Counted from the first letter of the stretch, positions 22,305 to 29,312 are shown. The stretch is DNA of 32,430 nucleotides from Desulfobulbaceae bacterium (GCA_011389815.1 JAABTP010000031.1:1-32430); one strand, 5' to 3'. The notes: generated by a model from the letters alone, not told the origin. Made by a program: numbers and translations.

Positions 22305-22920
22305 TGTAGAAATATTATTGTCGGTGGTGAGACACTGGAGTGGTGCTTATTTATACTCCTTTGTTCCTGTCAGCGACCGACTGGCTCTGTGCGACCGACA
22401 ATATCAGATAAAAATAAAACTGATTCGACAGGAAATGCTTTCATCAAACCGGATAGTTCAAGCCTCCCTCTTGCATGTTACCTCTCATGCATAGGAAGAG
22501 TTCTCAGTATAAATTGTATCGTAGGGCATTCTTCCCTATTTCGCAATATTTTTCACACCCTTCACTCTAATAGATTGTAATCTATATTACTTGCTTCTTT
22601 TTCTTGGTACCTTTTTATGAACGTACAAACAGTTTCTCTCTACTACAGGATGTTTGCCATTTTCAACAAGACAGCCCTTTGACATATCTTTCTGAGAAAA
22701 AATACTGGAAAACAAAGGTGCTGCTGTGCTAGAAAGAAAGTTCTTAGCGTTTATTCTAAGCATTTTACTCGAACTTCATCAGGATCATCCTGTGGCAAAC
22801 TCAGCACTTTATAAATAAACACCCATCCCTCCCTTTGGGAAGGGATAACAAAAAATAAAGGTTGATCGAATGGTTTCAAGGAATCATCCGCTACTTTCAT
22901 GTAAAAATAAAGGGGAAAAT
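22305..22920. other. Long intergenic region before pepA
   Basis: About 615 bases, AT-rich, divergent between the dikinase and pepA. It contains GCGACCGAC twice near 22373 and 22390 and a GTG-initiated 30-codon frame (22726-22818) preceded by AAGGTG, encoding LERKFLAFILSILLEL; this is low-confidence as a peptide. A hairpin lies at 22825-22846. It probably holds divergent promoters, but no clear consensus was seen. Confidence 0.45.
22825..22846 (+). promoter_or_regulatory. Hairpin in the pepA leader
   Basis: ATCCCTCCC and GGGAAGGGAT pair around a TTT loop with one bulged base, about 75 bases upstream of the pepA ATG. It is followed by A-rich rather than T-rich sequence on the plus strand, so leader structure is more likely than a terminator. 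Confidence 0.4.
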
Positions 22921-24459
22921 ATGATATTTGAACTAAACAACAAAAAACCGGAAATGTTCAGCGGAGATCTGCTGGTCTATTTTATTCAGGAAACCGAGGA
23001 GAAGACAGTACCGTGTCCATCCAAGGCCGTGCGAAGAGCCTTAAAAAATGCCTGGAAGAGCGGTGATTTTATTGGCAAGGAAGGCCAGACCTTTTTGTTT
23101 TACCCGTCTGCATCAGTAAAAAGCCCTACTGCCTATCGGGTACTGGCTGTTGGTCTGGGCAAACCAGCGGATAAAAATGATACTAATGCATTGCGCGAAC
23201 AGATACGATTAGCTGCCGGAACAGCTGTCCAGCAGACAGCAGGTCAGAAGATCAAGAGCATGATGGCTGTCCTGCCGGAGGAAACAGGACTGGCAGATAA
23301 AGAGGTTGCAGAATGTCTGACTGAAGGTCTCATCCTGGGTTGTTATTGTTTTGATAAATATAAAAGCAAAAAGGACGATGAGCAAGAAGTGGTGAAGATC
23401 GAATCCTTTTCGCTTCAGGCCGGAACCCTTGATCCCCAGGCTGTTCAGGAAGGGATGAGACAGGGGAAGCGGGCTGCTCAGGCTGCTTGTCAGGCCAGAG
23501 ACATGGCCAATGAGCCAGGGAATGGCTGGCCTCCAGCTAAGTTTGCTGAATTTGCGCAACGATTAGCACGAAAGCATAAACTCTCCTGCGAGGTTATTGA
23601 AAAAGATGCCATGCAAGAAATGGGCATGGGCGGCATTCTGGGAGTAAACCAAGGTTCTGCGGAACCACCTAAGCTGGTTATTTTAAAATATCAGGGCGGA
23701 AAAAAGAAAACAGATCCCACCATCATGCTTGTGGGCAAGGGATTGACTTTTGATTCCGGTGGTATCAGCCTCAAGCCGGGCCAGGGAATGGAGGAGATGA
23801 AGTATGATATGTGCGGAGGTGCTGCGGTGATCTGTGCCATGCAGGCCATTGCCCAGGAACGACCTAAAGGAATCAATGTGGTGGCCCTGGTCCCATCCAC
23901 AGAAAACCTGCCTGCTTCAACCGCTCTGAAACCCGGTGATATTATCACCCATTATAACGGCAAGACCTCAGAAATTATCAATACTGATGCAGAGGGACGT
24001 TTGATCCTGGCAGATGCCCTGGCCTATGGCATAGAAACCTATGCACCAGATGCGGTCATTGATCTGGCTACCCTGACCGGGGCTGTCATCTTTGGGCTGG
24101 GCCATCATCGAACCGGCTTAATGGCAACAGATGATAGCTTGGCAGAACAACTACTGGCTGCTGGCGATCGGGCTGGCGAACCCCTGTGGCGTCTTCCTTT
24201 GGGGCCGGAGTATTCCAAGCAGATCAAATCCCAGGTGGCTGATATCAAAAATACCGGCGGCAGAGGTGCAGGGAGCATCACTGCTGCGGCCTATCTTCAA
24301 GAGTTTGTTGGCGACACCCCTTGGGCCCATCTTGATATTGCCGGGACTGCCTGGAATTTTACCGAAAAAAGCTATATTCCCAAGGGGCCGTCCGGGATCG
24401 CTGTGCGCACCTTAGTGGATCTTGTCCGGCATTGGCAGGGGAAAAAGAAGAAAGGGTGA
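22921..24459 (+). CDS. pepA: Leucyl aminopeptidase (M17 family)
   Basis: A cytosolic di-metal exopeptidase that removes N-terminal residues from peptides. The ATG at 22921 is chosen because AAGGGG lies 6 bases upstream; a longer frame from 22870 lacks a site. The 512-residue product has the usual two parts: an N-terminal alpha/beta domain and the C-terminal peptidase domain. The latter carries the metal ligands in VGKGLTFDSGGISLKPG (Lys about 273, Asp about 278), the MKYDMCGGAAV stretch, and the M17 signature NTDAEGRL (354-361). The length is normal. The gene is single, with a palindromic repeat after its stop. Confidence 0.95.
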   Translation: MIFELNNKKPEMFSGDLLVYFIQETEEKTVPCPSKAVRRALKNAWKSGDFIGKEGQTFLFYPSASVKSPTAYRVLAVGLGKPADKNDTNALREQIRLAAGTAVQQTAGQKIKSMMAVLPEETGLADKEVAECLTEGLILGCYCFDKYKSKKDDEQEVVKIESFSLQAGTLDPQAVQEGMRQGKRAAQAACQARDMANEPGNGWPPAKFAEFAQRLARKHKLSCEVIEKDAMQEMGMGGILGVNQGSAEPPKLVILKYQGGKKKTDPTIMLVGKGLTFDSGGISLKPGQGMEEMKYDMCGGAAVICAMQAIAQERPKGINVVALVPSTENLPASTALKPGDIITHYNGKTSEIINTDAEGRLILADALAYGIETYAPDAVIDLATLTGAVIFGLGHHRTGLMATDDSLAEQLLAAGDRAGEPLWRLPLGPEYSKQIKSQVADIKNTGGRGAGSITAAAYLQEFVGDTPWAHLDIAGTAWNFTEKSYIPKGPSGIAVRTLVDLVRHWQGKKKKG

Positions 24460-24465
24460 TCGGGC

Positions 24466-24500
24466 GGTAGGGGCAGGCCCCTGTACCTGCCCCTATTACC
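24466..24500. repeat. GGGGC-type palindromic repeat
   Basis: GGTAGGGGCAGG (24466-24477) and CCTGCCCCTATTACC (24486-24500) form a 12-bp stem with a 3-nt bulge, directly after pepA. Its core resembles the GTAGGGGC palindromes at 27704, 28437, 30169 and 31112, but the flanks differ. It may serve as the pepA transcript terminator or stabiliser. Confidence 0.6.
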
Positions 24501-24669
24501 GCACGCAACGGTCAGAGCGAACACAGGGATTCGCCCCTACGCAAAATACGTTGTAACGAAAAATATCAACCAATCGGTATTTCTTATGAAGCGAAAAAAG
24601 AAAAAAAATAAAGGGCAAAGCTCTTGTATGCCTGAAGCACCTCTGGATGATAAATAAATCTCTCTGATT

Positions 24670-24722
24670 TTGACGATATTCCAGCGGAAAAATTATAAAC
24701 TACAACATACTGAGACTCAGTA
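24670..24722 (+). promoter_or_regulatory. Candidate fbp promoter and operator
   Basis: TTGACG (24670-24675) and TATAAA (24694-24699) are 18 bases apart. A perfect inverted repeat TACTGAG-A-CTCAGTA (24708-24722) follows, just before the GGAG ribosome site. The position suggests an operator or a 5'-end hairpin. Confidence 0.45.
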
Positions 24723-24734
24723 ACGGAGATATAA

Positions 24735-25754
24735 ATGCCAAAAAGAAAAGGTATTACAGTCAGCAGGCAGCTCATGGACAGCCAGCAGATGCACCCAGAG
24801 GCGACAGGGGAACTCACTGGCCTACTCAATGAACTTATTGTGGCGGCAAAGATCATCAGTGCCGAGGTCAATATGGCCGGTCTTGCCGGTATTTTGGGGC
24901 AGTCGGGCAAGACCAATGTGCAAGGCGAAGAGGTGCAAAAACTGGATGATTTTGCCAACCGAACCCTGAAGCGGCGGATGGAACAATGCGGCTATATCTG
25001 CATCATGGGATCTGAAGAAGATGATGGCGTGATTCCGGTGCTGGACGGGTATGAGGGTAAATACACCTTGGCCTTTGATCCCTTGGATGGCTCCTCTAAT
25101 ATTGATGTCAATGTCAGCATTGGTACCATCTTTTCAGTGCATCGCCGCAAAAGCGAGGGCAAGCAAGGCAACATGTCTGACCTGCTGCAAAAGGGGAGTG
25201 AGCAGGTTGCTGCTGGCTATATTATCTATGGCTCCAGTACAGTCCTGGTGTACACCACCGGACATGGTGACGGGGTCCATGGCTTTACCCTTGATCCCAG
25301 TGTGGGCGAATTTTTTCTTTCCCATCCTGATATCAAAATCCCTGAGCAGGCCAAGTATTACAGTATCAATGAGGCCTATTCACGGTATTGGTATGATGAG
25401 ACCCGTGACTATATCAAGAAGCTGAAAGAGATGGATGAGCAGGGCGAGCGTTCCTACAGTCTGCGCTATATTGGTTCACTGGTGTCGGATTTCCATCGTA
25501 ATCTGATTAAGGGCGGTGTGTTTTTATATCCCCGGGATAAGAAGAGTACAGACAAGCCAGACGGCAAGCTTCGTTTGCTCTATGAAGCTGCTCCGCTTGC
25601 AATGGTTGCAGAAGAGGCAGGTGGGCTTGCCATTACTGATGACGGGCGTCGGATCCTGGATATTGAACCCAAGGATTTGCATCAGCGAGTACCCTTGGTG
25701 ATAGGCTCCCGTGATGAGGTGAGTCTGGCAAAAGAATATTTTACAAAGGGTTGA
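24735..25754 (+). CDS. fbp: Fructose-1,6-bisphosphatase, class I
   Basis: This enzyme hydrolyses fructose 1,6-bisphosphate to fructose 6-phosphate in gluconeogenesis. The 339-residue protein carries the class I hallmarks: GSEEDDG (about 92-98) with metal-binding Glu residues, FDPLDGSSNIDVNVSIGTIF (about 114-133, metal ligands Asp/Asp), and YIIYGSSTVLVYT. SLRYIGSLVSDFHRNLIKGGVFLYP carries substrate-binding tyrosines, and KLRLLYEAAPLAMVAEEAGG is near the end. The length is normal. The ATG follows GGAG by 6 bases. It is transcribed alone and ends in the hairpin at 25791-25814. It fits an autotrophic or gluconeogenic sulfur-metabolising bacterium, but is not diagnostic. Confidence 0.96.
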   Translation: MPKRKGITVSRQLMDSQQMHPEATGELTGLLNELIVAAKIISAEVNMAGLAGILGQSGKTNVQGEEVQKLDDFANRTLKRRMEQCGYICIMGSEEDDGVIPVLDGYEGKYTLAFDPLDGSSNIDVNVSIGTIFSVHRRKSEGKQGNMSDLLQKGSEQVAAGYIIYGSSTVLVYTTGHGDGVHGFTLDPSVGEFFLSHPDIKIPEQAKYYSINEAYSRYWYDETRDYIKKLKEMDEQGERSYSLRYIGSLVSDFHRNLIKGGVFLYPRDKKSTDKPDGKLRLLYEAAPLAMVAEEAGGLAITDDGRRILDIEPKDLHQRVPLVIGSRDEVSLAKEYFTKG

Positions 25755-25790
25755 CGAACTCCCTCATACATCTTTCATTACAGGAATTAC

Positions 25791-25814
25791 AGGGGTATAG
25801 ATTGCTATACCCCT
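25791..25814 (+). terminator. fbp terminator hairpin
   Basis: AGGGGTATAG (25791-25800) and CTATACCCCT (25805-25814) form a perfect 10-bp stem with a 4-nt loop, 36 bases after the fbp stop. The following T-run is weak (CAATCATCTT). It also ends the higB remnant read on the other strand. Confidence 0.65.
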
Positions 25815-25817
25815 CAA

Positions 25818-26012
25818 TCATCTTGACAAAATCAACTGGAAGTTGACCGGTATATTGGTTGCCGGAGGAACCCGTAAATCATTCAACTCCGCAGCTCTAT
25901 TCAGCATAAACAGCTTTCGCAGACCAATCTTCTGAACCGCCAAAGGCCATTTTTTGGATTTGGTCTGATTCCATATTTTTTCGGTTTCTGTGCATTTGAA
26001 TGATTCAATCAT
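25818..26012 (-). pseudogene. Truncated HigB-like (RelE-superfamily) toxin
   Basis: The frame opens MIESFKCTETEKIWNQTKSK and runs to LRKLFMLNRAAELNDLRVPP, which is the N-terminal two-thirds of HigB/GraT-type mRNA interferases. After VPP the expected GNRLE-LKGDR-GQYSIRIN-QWRICF strand region is replaced by unrelated sequence and a stop. The C-terminal catalytic strands are lost, and no HigA gene follows. An inverted repeat upstream (26024-26038) suggests the old operator survives. It is the leftmost, broken member of the TA array. Confidence 0.78.
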
Positions 26013-26023
26013 ACATAAAATAA

Positions 26024-26038
26024 TATCGCTTAACGATA
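26024..26038 (-). promoter_or_regulatory. Candidate operator of the higB remnant
   Basis: TATCG-CTTAA-CGATA is a perfect 5+5 inverted repeat 12 bases before the higB start. A further TATCG follows at 26040-26044. Antitoxins of this class bind such repeats. Confidence 0.45.
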
Positions 26039-26054
26039 GTATCGCCAAGAAAAA

Positions 26055-26186
26055 CTATCTGTCGTGTCCGAACAGGTATTCCCGGTGTTGCACGCAGATG
26101 GTGACGAAATAGGCCCCGGCCTGCGAATAATCGTAATTGCGCAGGCGGATGGAACGGCGGTGGTGGATATCAGGGTTGTATAACAT
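26055..26186 (-). pseudogene. N-terminal remnant of a REP-associated tyrosine transposase (RAYT), copy B1
   Basis: The minus strand encodes 43 residues from ATG at 26186: YNPDIHHRRSIRLRNYDYSQ, then AGAYFVTICVQHREYLFGHD and a stop. This is the characteristic start of RAYT/Y1 (TnpA_REP) proteins, where AYF-VT begins the first beta strand of the HUH domain. The HUH motif and catalytic Tyr are missing, so the gene is dead. It is the longest of six copies of this 5' fragment (B1-B6) and identifies the source of the shorter ones. Confidence 0.82.
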
Positions 26187-26304
26187 GGCGAATTATTGGA
26201 TATACCGTGGTTTCGCAGGGGCAGATCCCTGTGCCTACCCTATCGGAACATACCGGGATGGCGGATGAACAAGGCGGAGATGGGGATCCGCCCCTGCCGA
26301 ATTC
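26187..26304. other. Gap with GGGGC-type degenerate palindromes
   Basis: This holds GCAGGGGCAGATCCCTGTGCC near 26217 and GGGGATCCGCCCCTGCC near 26283, which are imperfect relatives of the GTAGGGGC palindromes. No gene is seen. Confidence 0.5.
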
Positions 26305-26397
26305 CGAATAATCACCCCGGCCCGTGCATTATCATCATTACGCAGGCCGTAGATACGTAGGTCTTAATTGAGTATAACGAAATCAGATAATCCGAGC
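26305..26397. repeat. Composite repeat A, copy A1 (hairpin right arm missing)
   Basis: The copy starts CCGAATAATCACCCCGGCCC, continues through a RAYT-like CGTAATGA stretch (minus strand), and has the left hairpin arm from GTAGGTC at 26357 to CAGAT at 26388. It ends in the loop at CCGAGC. The right arm present in A2, A3 and A5 is absent, and YafQ-remnant sequence begins immediately. Confidence 0.85.
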
Positions 26398-26406
26398 TGA
26401 AGAATC

Positions 26407-26457
26407 CTATTTCTTAAAATCCCTTGAAAACTGGCGCATCTGAGAAACTTTTCTCAT
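26407..26457 (-). pseudogene. Beheaded YafQ/RelE-type toxin (16 codons left)
   Basis: The ATG overlaps the RelB stop as ATGA (26457-26454), which is the usual coupling in dinJ-yafQ/relBE operons. The frame reads MRKVSQMRQFSRDFKK and stops. That is a good match to the first strand and helix start of YafQ-type toxins, whose next residues would continue the helix. Repeat A1 begins 10 bases beyond the stop. The rest of the toxin is gone. Confidence 0.75.
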
Positions 26458-26711
26458 GAGGGCCAGGTTTCAAACATCTCGTCAAGGCTGTCAAATTCCT
26501 CCACCTCCTCACCTTGCTGGCTTTTTACCAGGGTTTCGGCAATGCATTTATTCGGAATTTCAACAGGAAAAGGCAGTCCGTTACCGAGGCATATTTGACG
26601 ATAGAATATCCGTATCGCCTCGGTGGGTGTCAGCCCCAAGCGTCGGAGAACCTGTTCAGCTTTCTCTTTGGTGTCCGGCTCAATTCGAGCATGTATGGTT
26701 GCAGTTTTCAT
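26454..26711 (-). CDS. RelB/DinJ-family antitoxin (orphan)
   Basis: An 85-residue ribbon-helix-helix antitoxin: MKTATIHARIEPDTKEKAEQ and VLRRLGLTPTEAIRIFYRQI, then NGLPFPVEIPN, the typical DinJ hinge. The C-terminal part (KSQQGEEVEEFDSLDEMFE) would wrap the toxin. The start at 26711 fits the family; an upstream frame extension does not. It has an inverted repeat upstream (26722-26741). Its toxin partner is reduced to 16 codons, so this gene may now act only as a free antitoxin or repressor. Confidence 0.85.
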   Translation of the reverse strand: MKTATIHARIEPDTKEKAEQVLRRLGLTPTEAIRIFYRQICLGNGLPFPVEIPNKCIAETLVKSQQGEEVEEFDSLDEMFETWPS

Positions 26712-26721
26712 AGTAGCTTTA

Positions 26722-26741
26722 GTGTAGCACGTATGCAACAC
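26722..26741 (-). promoter_or_regulatory. Candidate operator of the RelB/DinJ locus
   Basis: GTGTAGCA and TGCAACAC flank CGTA with one mismatch, 10 bases before the ATG. It suits an RHH antitoxin operator. Confidence 0.45.
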
Positions 26742-26765
26742 ACTGGCAAGGGTATATCAATACCT

Positions 26766-26824
26766 CTGGCCCGTGCATAATCGTAATTGCGCAGACGGAT
26801 GGAACGGCGATGGTGGATATCAGG
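26766..26824. repeat. RAYT 5'-fragment repeat, copy B2
   Basis: The minus strand reads PDIHHRRSIRLRNYDYARAR, the RAYT start without its first codons. It is joined directly to the hairpin of copy A2, so the hairpin lies where the 5' flank of the RAYT gene would be. Confidence 0.8.
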
Positions 26825-26930
26825 CACGTAGGTCTTAATTGAGTACAACGAAATCAGACAATCCGAGCAAAGAACCGTCTGCTTTCGTGGCACTCAAGCG
26901 GATCTACCCGGCTGACTCCATTGATTTGCT
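26825..26930. repeat. Composite repeat A, copy A2 with complete hairpin
   Basis: The left arm GTAGGTC...CAGAC (26828-26859) pairs with the right arm GTCTG...GATCTAC (26877-26907) around a 17-nt loop, AATCCGAGCAAAGAACC. The stem is about 31 bp with a few mismatches. A GATTTGCTTG tail follows. Confidence 0.88.
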
Positions 26931-26960
26931 TGTTGCGTTTCTGGGGTGAACGGAATAAAA

Positions 26961-26979
26961 TGTAATTACGGTAATTACA
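26961..26979 (+). promoter_or_regulatory. Candidate MazE operator
   Basis: TGTAATTAC-G-GTAATTACA is a perfect 9+9 inverted repeat 46 bases before the mazE ATG. Confidence 0.55.
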
Positions 26980-27025
26980 CAAAGACGGAAGGCATTAATG
27001 ACATAATCATACCCGGAGCAGAATT

Positions 27026-27289
27026 ATGGGAAAAAATCTCAGAAAAAAGACGGTTAAGATTGTTCCTATCGGCAACTCTCAGGGAATTCGCCTTCCGAAA
27101 GAAGTGTTGCGGAAGTACGGCTTTGTTGATTCGTTGATTCTTGAGGAAACAGGCACCGGTCTTCTTCTCCGAAAACAAGAAAATAACAAACTTTCATGGG
27201 AAGAGACCTACAAAGCGATATCCGAGGAACAGGAGGACTGGAGCGATTTCAATGTGACGGTTGCAGATGGGCTGGAGGAAAAAAGTTGA
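27026..27289 (+). CDS. mazE: MazE-type antitoxin (SpoVT/AbrB fold)
   Basis: An 87-residue antitoxin. The N-terminal swapped-hairpin DNA-binding domain reads KTVKIVPIGNSQGIRLPKEVLRKYGFVDSLILEE, with the hallmark GNSQGIRLPK. The acidic C-terminal tail (WEETYKAISEEQEDWSDF) would block the toxin active site. GGAG is 7 bases before ATG, and an operator-like repeat lies upstream. Its TGA overlaps the mazF TTG start. It is the only plus-strand TA locus in the array. Confidence 0.9.
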   Translation: MGKNLRKKTVKIVPIGNSQGIRLPKEVLRKYGFVDSLILEETGTGLLLRKQENNKLSWEETYKAISEEQEDWSDFNVTVADGLEEKS

Positions 27290-27618
27290 AGGTGCAACGC
27301 TATGAGGTCTATTTTGCCGATCTGAATCCCACACAGGGCAGTGAAATACGCAAGGTTCGTCCTGTAGTGGTTGTCAGCCAGAATGCCATGAATAACCATT
27401 TGGAAACGGTTGTTATCTGCCCCCTGACCTCATCGTTGCATCCGACCTGGAGAAGTCGTCAGCAAGTTTCCTGTGCAGGAAAAGCAGCTGAAATCGCAGT
27501 GGATCAGATACGGACGATCAGTAAGACTCGTCTTCGGCAAAAACTTGATATCCTGTCCAAAACAGATGCATCCCAGCTGCGGAGGCTGATTTCTGAAATG
27601 TATGGTGAGGGGTCGTGA
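27286..27618 (+). CDS. mazF: MazF/PemK-type mRNA interferase toxin
   Basis: A 110-residue sequence-specific endoribonuclease. RYEVYFADLNPTQGSEIRKVRPVVVVSQNAMN is the first conserved block, with Gly-Ser-Glu and the catalytic Arg. TVVICPLTSS is the second, with the catalytic Thr/Ser, and DQIRTISKTRL is the third. All blocks are present, so the toxin should be functional. The start is inferred as TTG at 27286 (TTGA overlap, GGAGG 7 bases upstream); GTG at 27292 is the alternative. The copy B3 repeat starts 2 bases after the stop. Confidence 0.9.
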   Translation: MKVQRYEVYFADLNPTQGSEIRKVRPVVVVSQNAMNNHLETVVICPLTSSLHPTWRSRQQVSCAGKAAEIAVDQIRTISKTRLRQKLDILSKTDASQLRRLISEMYGEGS

Positions 27619-27619
27619 T

Positions 27620-27680
27620 GGAGTAATTGCGCAGGCGGATGTAACAGCGGTGATGGATGTCGGGGTTGTATGACATGGGT
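27620..27680. repeat. RAYT 5'-fragment repeat, copy B3
   Basis: The minus strand reads SYNPDIHHRCYIRLRNY, the RAYT start again. It begins immediately after the mazF stop codon. Confidence 0.8.
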
Positions 27681-27703
27681 ATGTATCATTCCACGGTATT
27701 GTG

Positions 27704-27746
27704 GTAGGGGCGTTACGTGTAAGGGCGTTTTGCGAAACGCCCCTAC
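27704..27746. repeat. GTAG/CTAC palindrome, copy P3
   Basis: GTAGGGGCGTT (27704-27714) and AACGCCCCTAC (27736-27746) form a perfect 11-bp stem around a 21-nt loop that includes a further GGGCGTTTTGCG hairpin. It has the same GTAGGGGC ends as P4-P6 but a different centre. Confidence 0.8.
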
Positions 27747-27777
27747 GACGCAACGGAAAGGCATTGCCCCTCTGTTA

Positions 27778-28041
27778 TCACGAATAATGGTACCTGCATG
27801 AAATAATAGTAATATACTGATCAGTCACAGCGTAAACCAACCTGTTTGCCTCATCAATTCTGCGGGACCAGAACCCAGATAAGTTCTCCTTTAACGCTTC
27901 CGGCTTACCTATTCCTCTAAAGGGATCACGCTTGACCGCATCAATTAGCTTATTGATCCTTTTCAGGCTTTTTCTGTCCTGGGATTGCCAGTAGATATAA
28001 TCCTTCCATGCTTCATCGGTCCAAGCAAGCTGTCTATTCAC
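27778..28041 (-). CDS. yoeB: YoeB-type mRNA interferase toxin
   Basis: An 87-residue RelE-superfamily toxin that cleaves mRNA in the ribosome. LAWTDEAWKDYIYWQSQDRKSLKRINKLI opens it. DPFRGIGKPEALKENLSGFWSRRIDEANRLVYAV is the typical YoeB centre, and ISCRYHYS is the C-terminal active-site segment with the His-Tyr pair. It starts with GTG, overlapping the yefM stop by 8 bases. All key residues appear intact. Confidence 0.93.
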   Translation of the reverse strand: MNRQLAWTDEAWKDYIYWQSQDRKSLKRINKLIDAVKRDPFRGIGKPEALKENLSGFWSRRIDEANRLVYAVTDQYITIISCRYHYS

Positions 28042-28288
28042 GAATCAGCTCTCTTTCCTTTACCTGACCGTTGTTATACTGCATGATGGAATTTGTCAAA
28101 TGTTCGGCATTGGCCGGAGTTTTGAGGAGGTAAAAGGTTTCCATCAGACTATTGAAGACCTCCAACGACATCACAATGGCATCCTCTCGGTCCCGCCTTG
28201 AAATAATTGTATAATCTGCATCATCAGTTACCTGATCCAGTACCGCTTTCAGGTTGTTTCTTGCTTCGCTAAAATTGACCACTTTCAT
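28034..28288 (-). CDS. yefM: YefM antitoxin (Phd/YefM family)
   Basis: An 84-residue antitoxin. The N-terminal domain has VVNFSEARNNLKAVLDQVTDDADYTIISRRDREDAIVMSL, the Phd/YefM DNA-binding fold. The C-terminal helix (SLMETFYLLKTPANAEHLTNSI) binds YoeB. The yefM-yoeB order is normal, and a TGTACA-containing repeat lies upstream. Confidence 0.93.
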   Translation of the reverse strand: MKVVNFSEARNNLKAVLDQVTDDADYTIISRRDREDAIVMSLEVFNSLMETFYLLKTPANAEHLTNSIMQYNNGQVKERELIRE

Positions 28289-28300
28289 GATTACCTCCTG

Positions 28301-28324
28301 ACTTGTTCTGTTTGTTGTACAAGT
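28301..28324 (-). promoter_or_regulatory. Candidate YefM operator
   Basis: ACTTGT (28301-28306) and ACAAGT (28319-28324) are inverted, and TGTACA lies at 28316-28321 inside TTGTACAA. The E. coli yefM-yoeB operator also uses palindromes with a TGTACA core. Confidence 0.55.
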
Positions 28325-28350
28325 TTAGCTCGGCGACATACAAATGGCAA

Positions 28351-28406
28351 GCGAATAATTGCACAAACGGATGGAACGGTGGTGGTGGATGTCCGGGTTC
28401 ATTCAT
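28351..28406. repeat. RAYT 5'-fragment repeat, copy B4
   Basis: The minus strand reads MNEPGHPPPFHPFVQLF-like codons, with a shifted frame relative to B1 but clear base-level identity (GATGGAACGG, GTGGTGGATGTC, TTCATTCATG). It is the left part of a full B-P-A composite (28351-28606). Confidence 0.75.
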
Positions 28407-28436
28407 GGTCATGCGATGCGGCAGGGGTGGAACGTT

Positions 28437-28464
28437 GTAGGGGCACGGCGCGCCGTGCCCCTAC
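28437..28464. repeat. Perfect 28-bp palindrome with GTAG/CTAC ends, copy P4
   Basis: GTAGGGGCACGGCG is followed directly by its exact inverse complement. It sits between copies B4 and A3. The GTAG end resembles the tetranucleotide next to REP hairpins recognised by RAYT enzymes. Confidence 0.9.
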
Positions 28465-28606
28465 CGAATAATCACCCCGGCCCGTGCATTATCATCATTA
28501 CGCAGGCCGTAGATACCGTAGGTCTTAATTGAGTACAACGAAATCAGACAATCCGAGCAAAGAACCGTCTGCTTTCGTTGCACTCAAGCGGACCTACACG
28601 GCTATT
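28465..28606. repeat. Composite repeat A, copy A3 with complete hairpin
   Basis: CGAATAATCACCCCGGCCC, a RAYT-like piece, then the hairpin: left arm 28518-28549, loop AATCCGAGCAAAGAACC, right arm 28567-28597. The end abuts the stop of the XRE gene at 28609. Confidence 0.88.
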
Positions 28607-28608
28607 TT

Positions 28609-28911
28609 TCAGCCTGTTAAGGGTACAGTCTTTCTTCCTTTTTGCGCCACCAATTTGTACCCCAAGGGTTTTAACAAGGAGGCCATTGTTTTCATGGTAA
28701 TATTCGTCGACTTCATTGAGCGCATATTCTGAATAATAGAGGTTGAGATACCTGATTTTTCAGCAAGCTCCCTTACGCTAACATGCTCCTCTTTCATCGC
28801 TTCAAGGAGCAGTTCAGAAAAAAGAAACTGCGCATATTCTTTTTCGAATTTCTTTTTTTGTTCCGCATCGCTCATAATACGATCAAAGGTGGTCTTTTTT
28901 TTATTCTTCAT
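28609..28911 (-). CDS. XRE-type HTH antitoxin of a HigBA-like pair
   Basis: A 100-residue protein. After a helical start (FDRIMSDAEQKKKFEKEYAQFLFSELLLEAM), the HTH is HVSVRELAEKSGISTSIIQNMRSMKSTNITMKTMASLLKPLGYKL. It follows the toxin with an 11-base overlap, the toxin-first order of HigBA systems. The last codons (QKGRKTVPLTG) end 3 bases from repeat A3; the true ending may have been altered there. The ATG at 28911 is favoured over an upstream start inside the toxin. Confidence 0.85.
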   Translation of the reverse strand: MKNKKKTTFDRIMSDAEQKKKFEKEYAQFLFSELLLEAMKEEHVSVRELAEKSGISTSIIQNMRSMKSTNITMKTMASLLKPLGYKLVAQKGRKTVPLTG

Positions 28912-29284
28912 AATAACATCCACTTGTTACCCTTGACATGTAACTCTTCATTCTTTTCAGGGCCAATGCCTTTTCTTTTTTTGGCAACTTTTGAGTCTTC
29001 TTGCGAAAACCATTTGTAATAATGATCTTTTTCCCTGTATAGAAAAATGACATAAACCGATCCGGCTGCGGTTTGAAGGCGAATATTTTCTCACCCTCGT
29101 TTCGGAATTTTGTAATATCAGATATTCTACCGAAATCACCGATTCTTTTAAAAAGCATCAATGTCTTTCGTTTTTGGGCATCAGAAAGAGTTTCAAAAAA
29201 TTTAAGAGCTTCGCTCTCACCTTTCTCGTTGAAAAACCACTCAACGGTTAAGGTGTCTCCTTCGTATGCGATGAATTCTTTCAT
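28901..29284 (-). CDS. RelE/HigB-like toxin (phage-derived Gp49-like family)
   Basis: A 127-residue toxin. EALKFFETLSDAQKRKTLMLFKRIGDFGRISDITKFRNEGEKIFAFKPQPDRFMSFFYTGKKIIITNGFRKKTQKLPKKEKALA. This is the Gp49-like HigB layout, with the KP-x-RF strand and a final NGF-KK-QK-P basic segment. The intact C-terminus suggests a functional toxin. An inverted repeat lies just upstream (29293-29312). Confidence 0.85.
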   Translation of the reverse strand: MKEFIAYEGDTLTVEWFFNEKGESEALKFFETLSDAQKRKTLMLFKRIGDFGRISDITKFRNEGEKIFAFKPQPDRFMSFFYTGKKIIITNGFRKKTQKLPKKEKALALKRMKSYMSRVTSGCYYEE

Positions 29285-29292
29285 AAGAGTAG

Positions 29293-29312
29293 TGTATCAT
29301 TATTATGATACA
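29293..29312 (-). promoter_or_regulatory. Candidate operator of the Gp49-like TA locus
   Basis: TGTATCAT-TATT-ATGATACA is a perfect 8+8 inverted repeat 8 bases before the toxin ATG. Binding here would block translation initiation or transcription. Confidence 0.6.

Noticed and set aside
22389-22580. 63-residue plus-strand frame upstream of pepA
   Set aside because: No ribosome site or family resemblance; AT-rich intergenic sequence with composition unlike the neighbouring genes.
24584-24958. 124-residue serine-rich minus-strand frame
   Set aside because: It is antisense to the fbp start and promoter, with no family resemblance.
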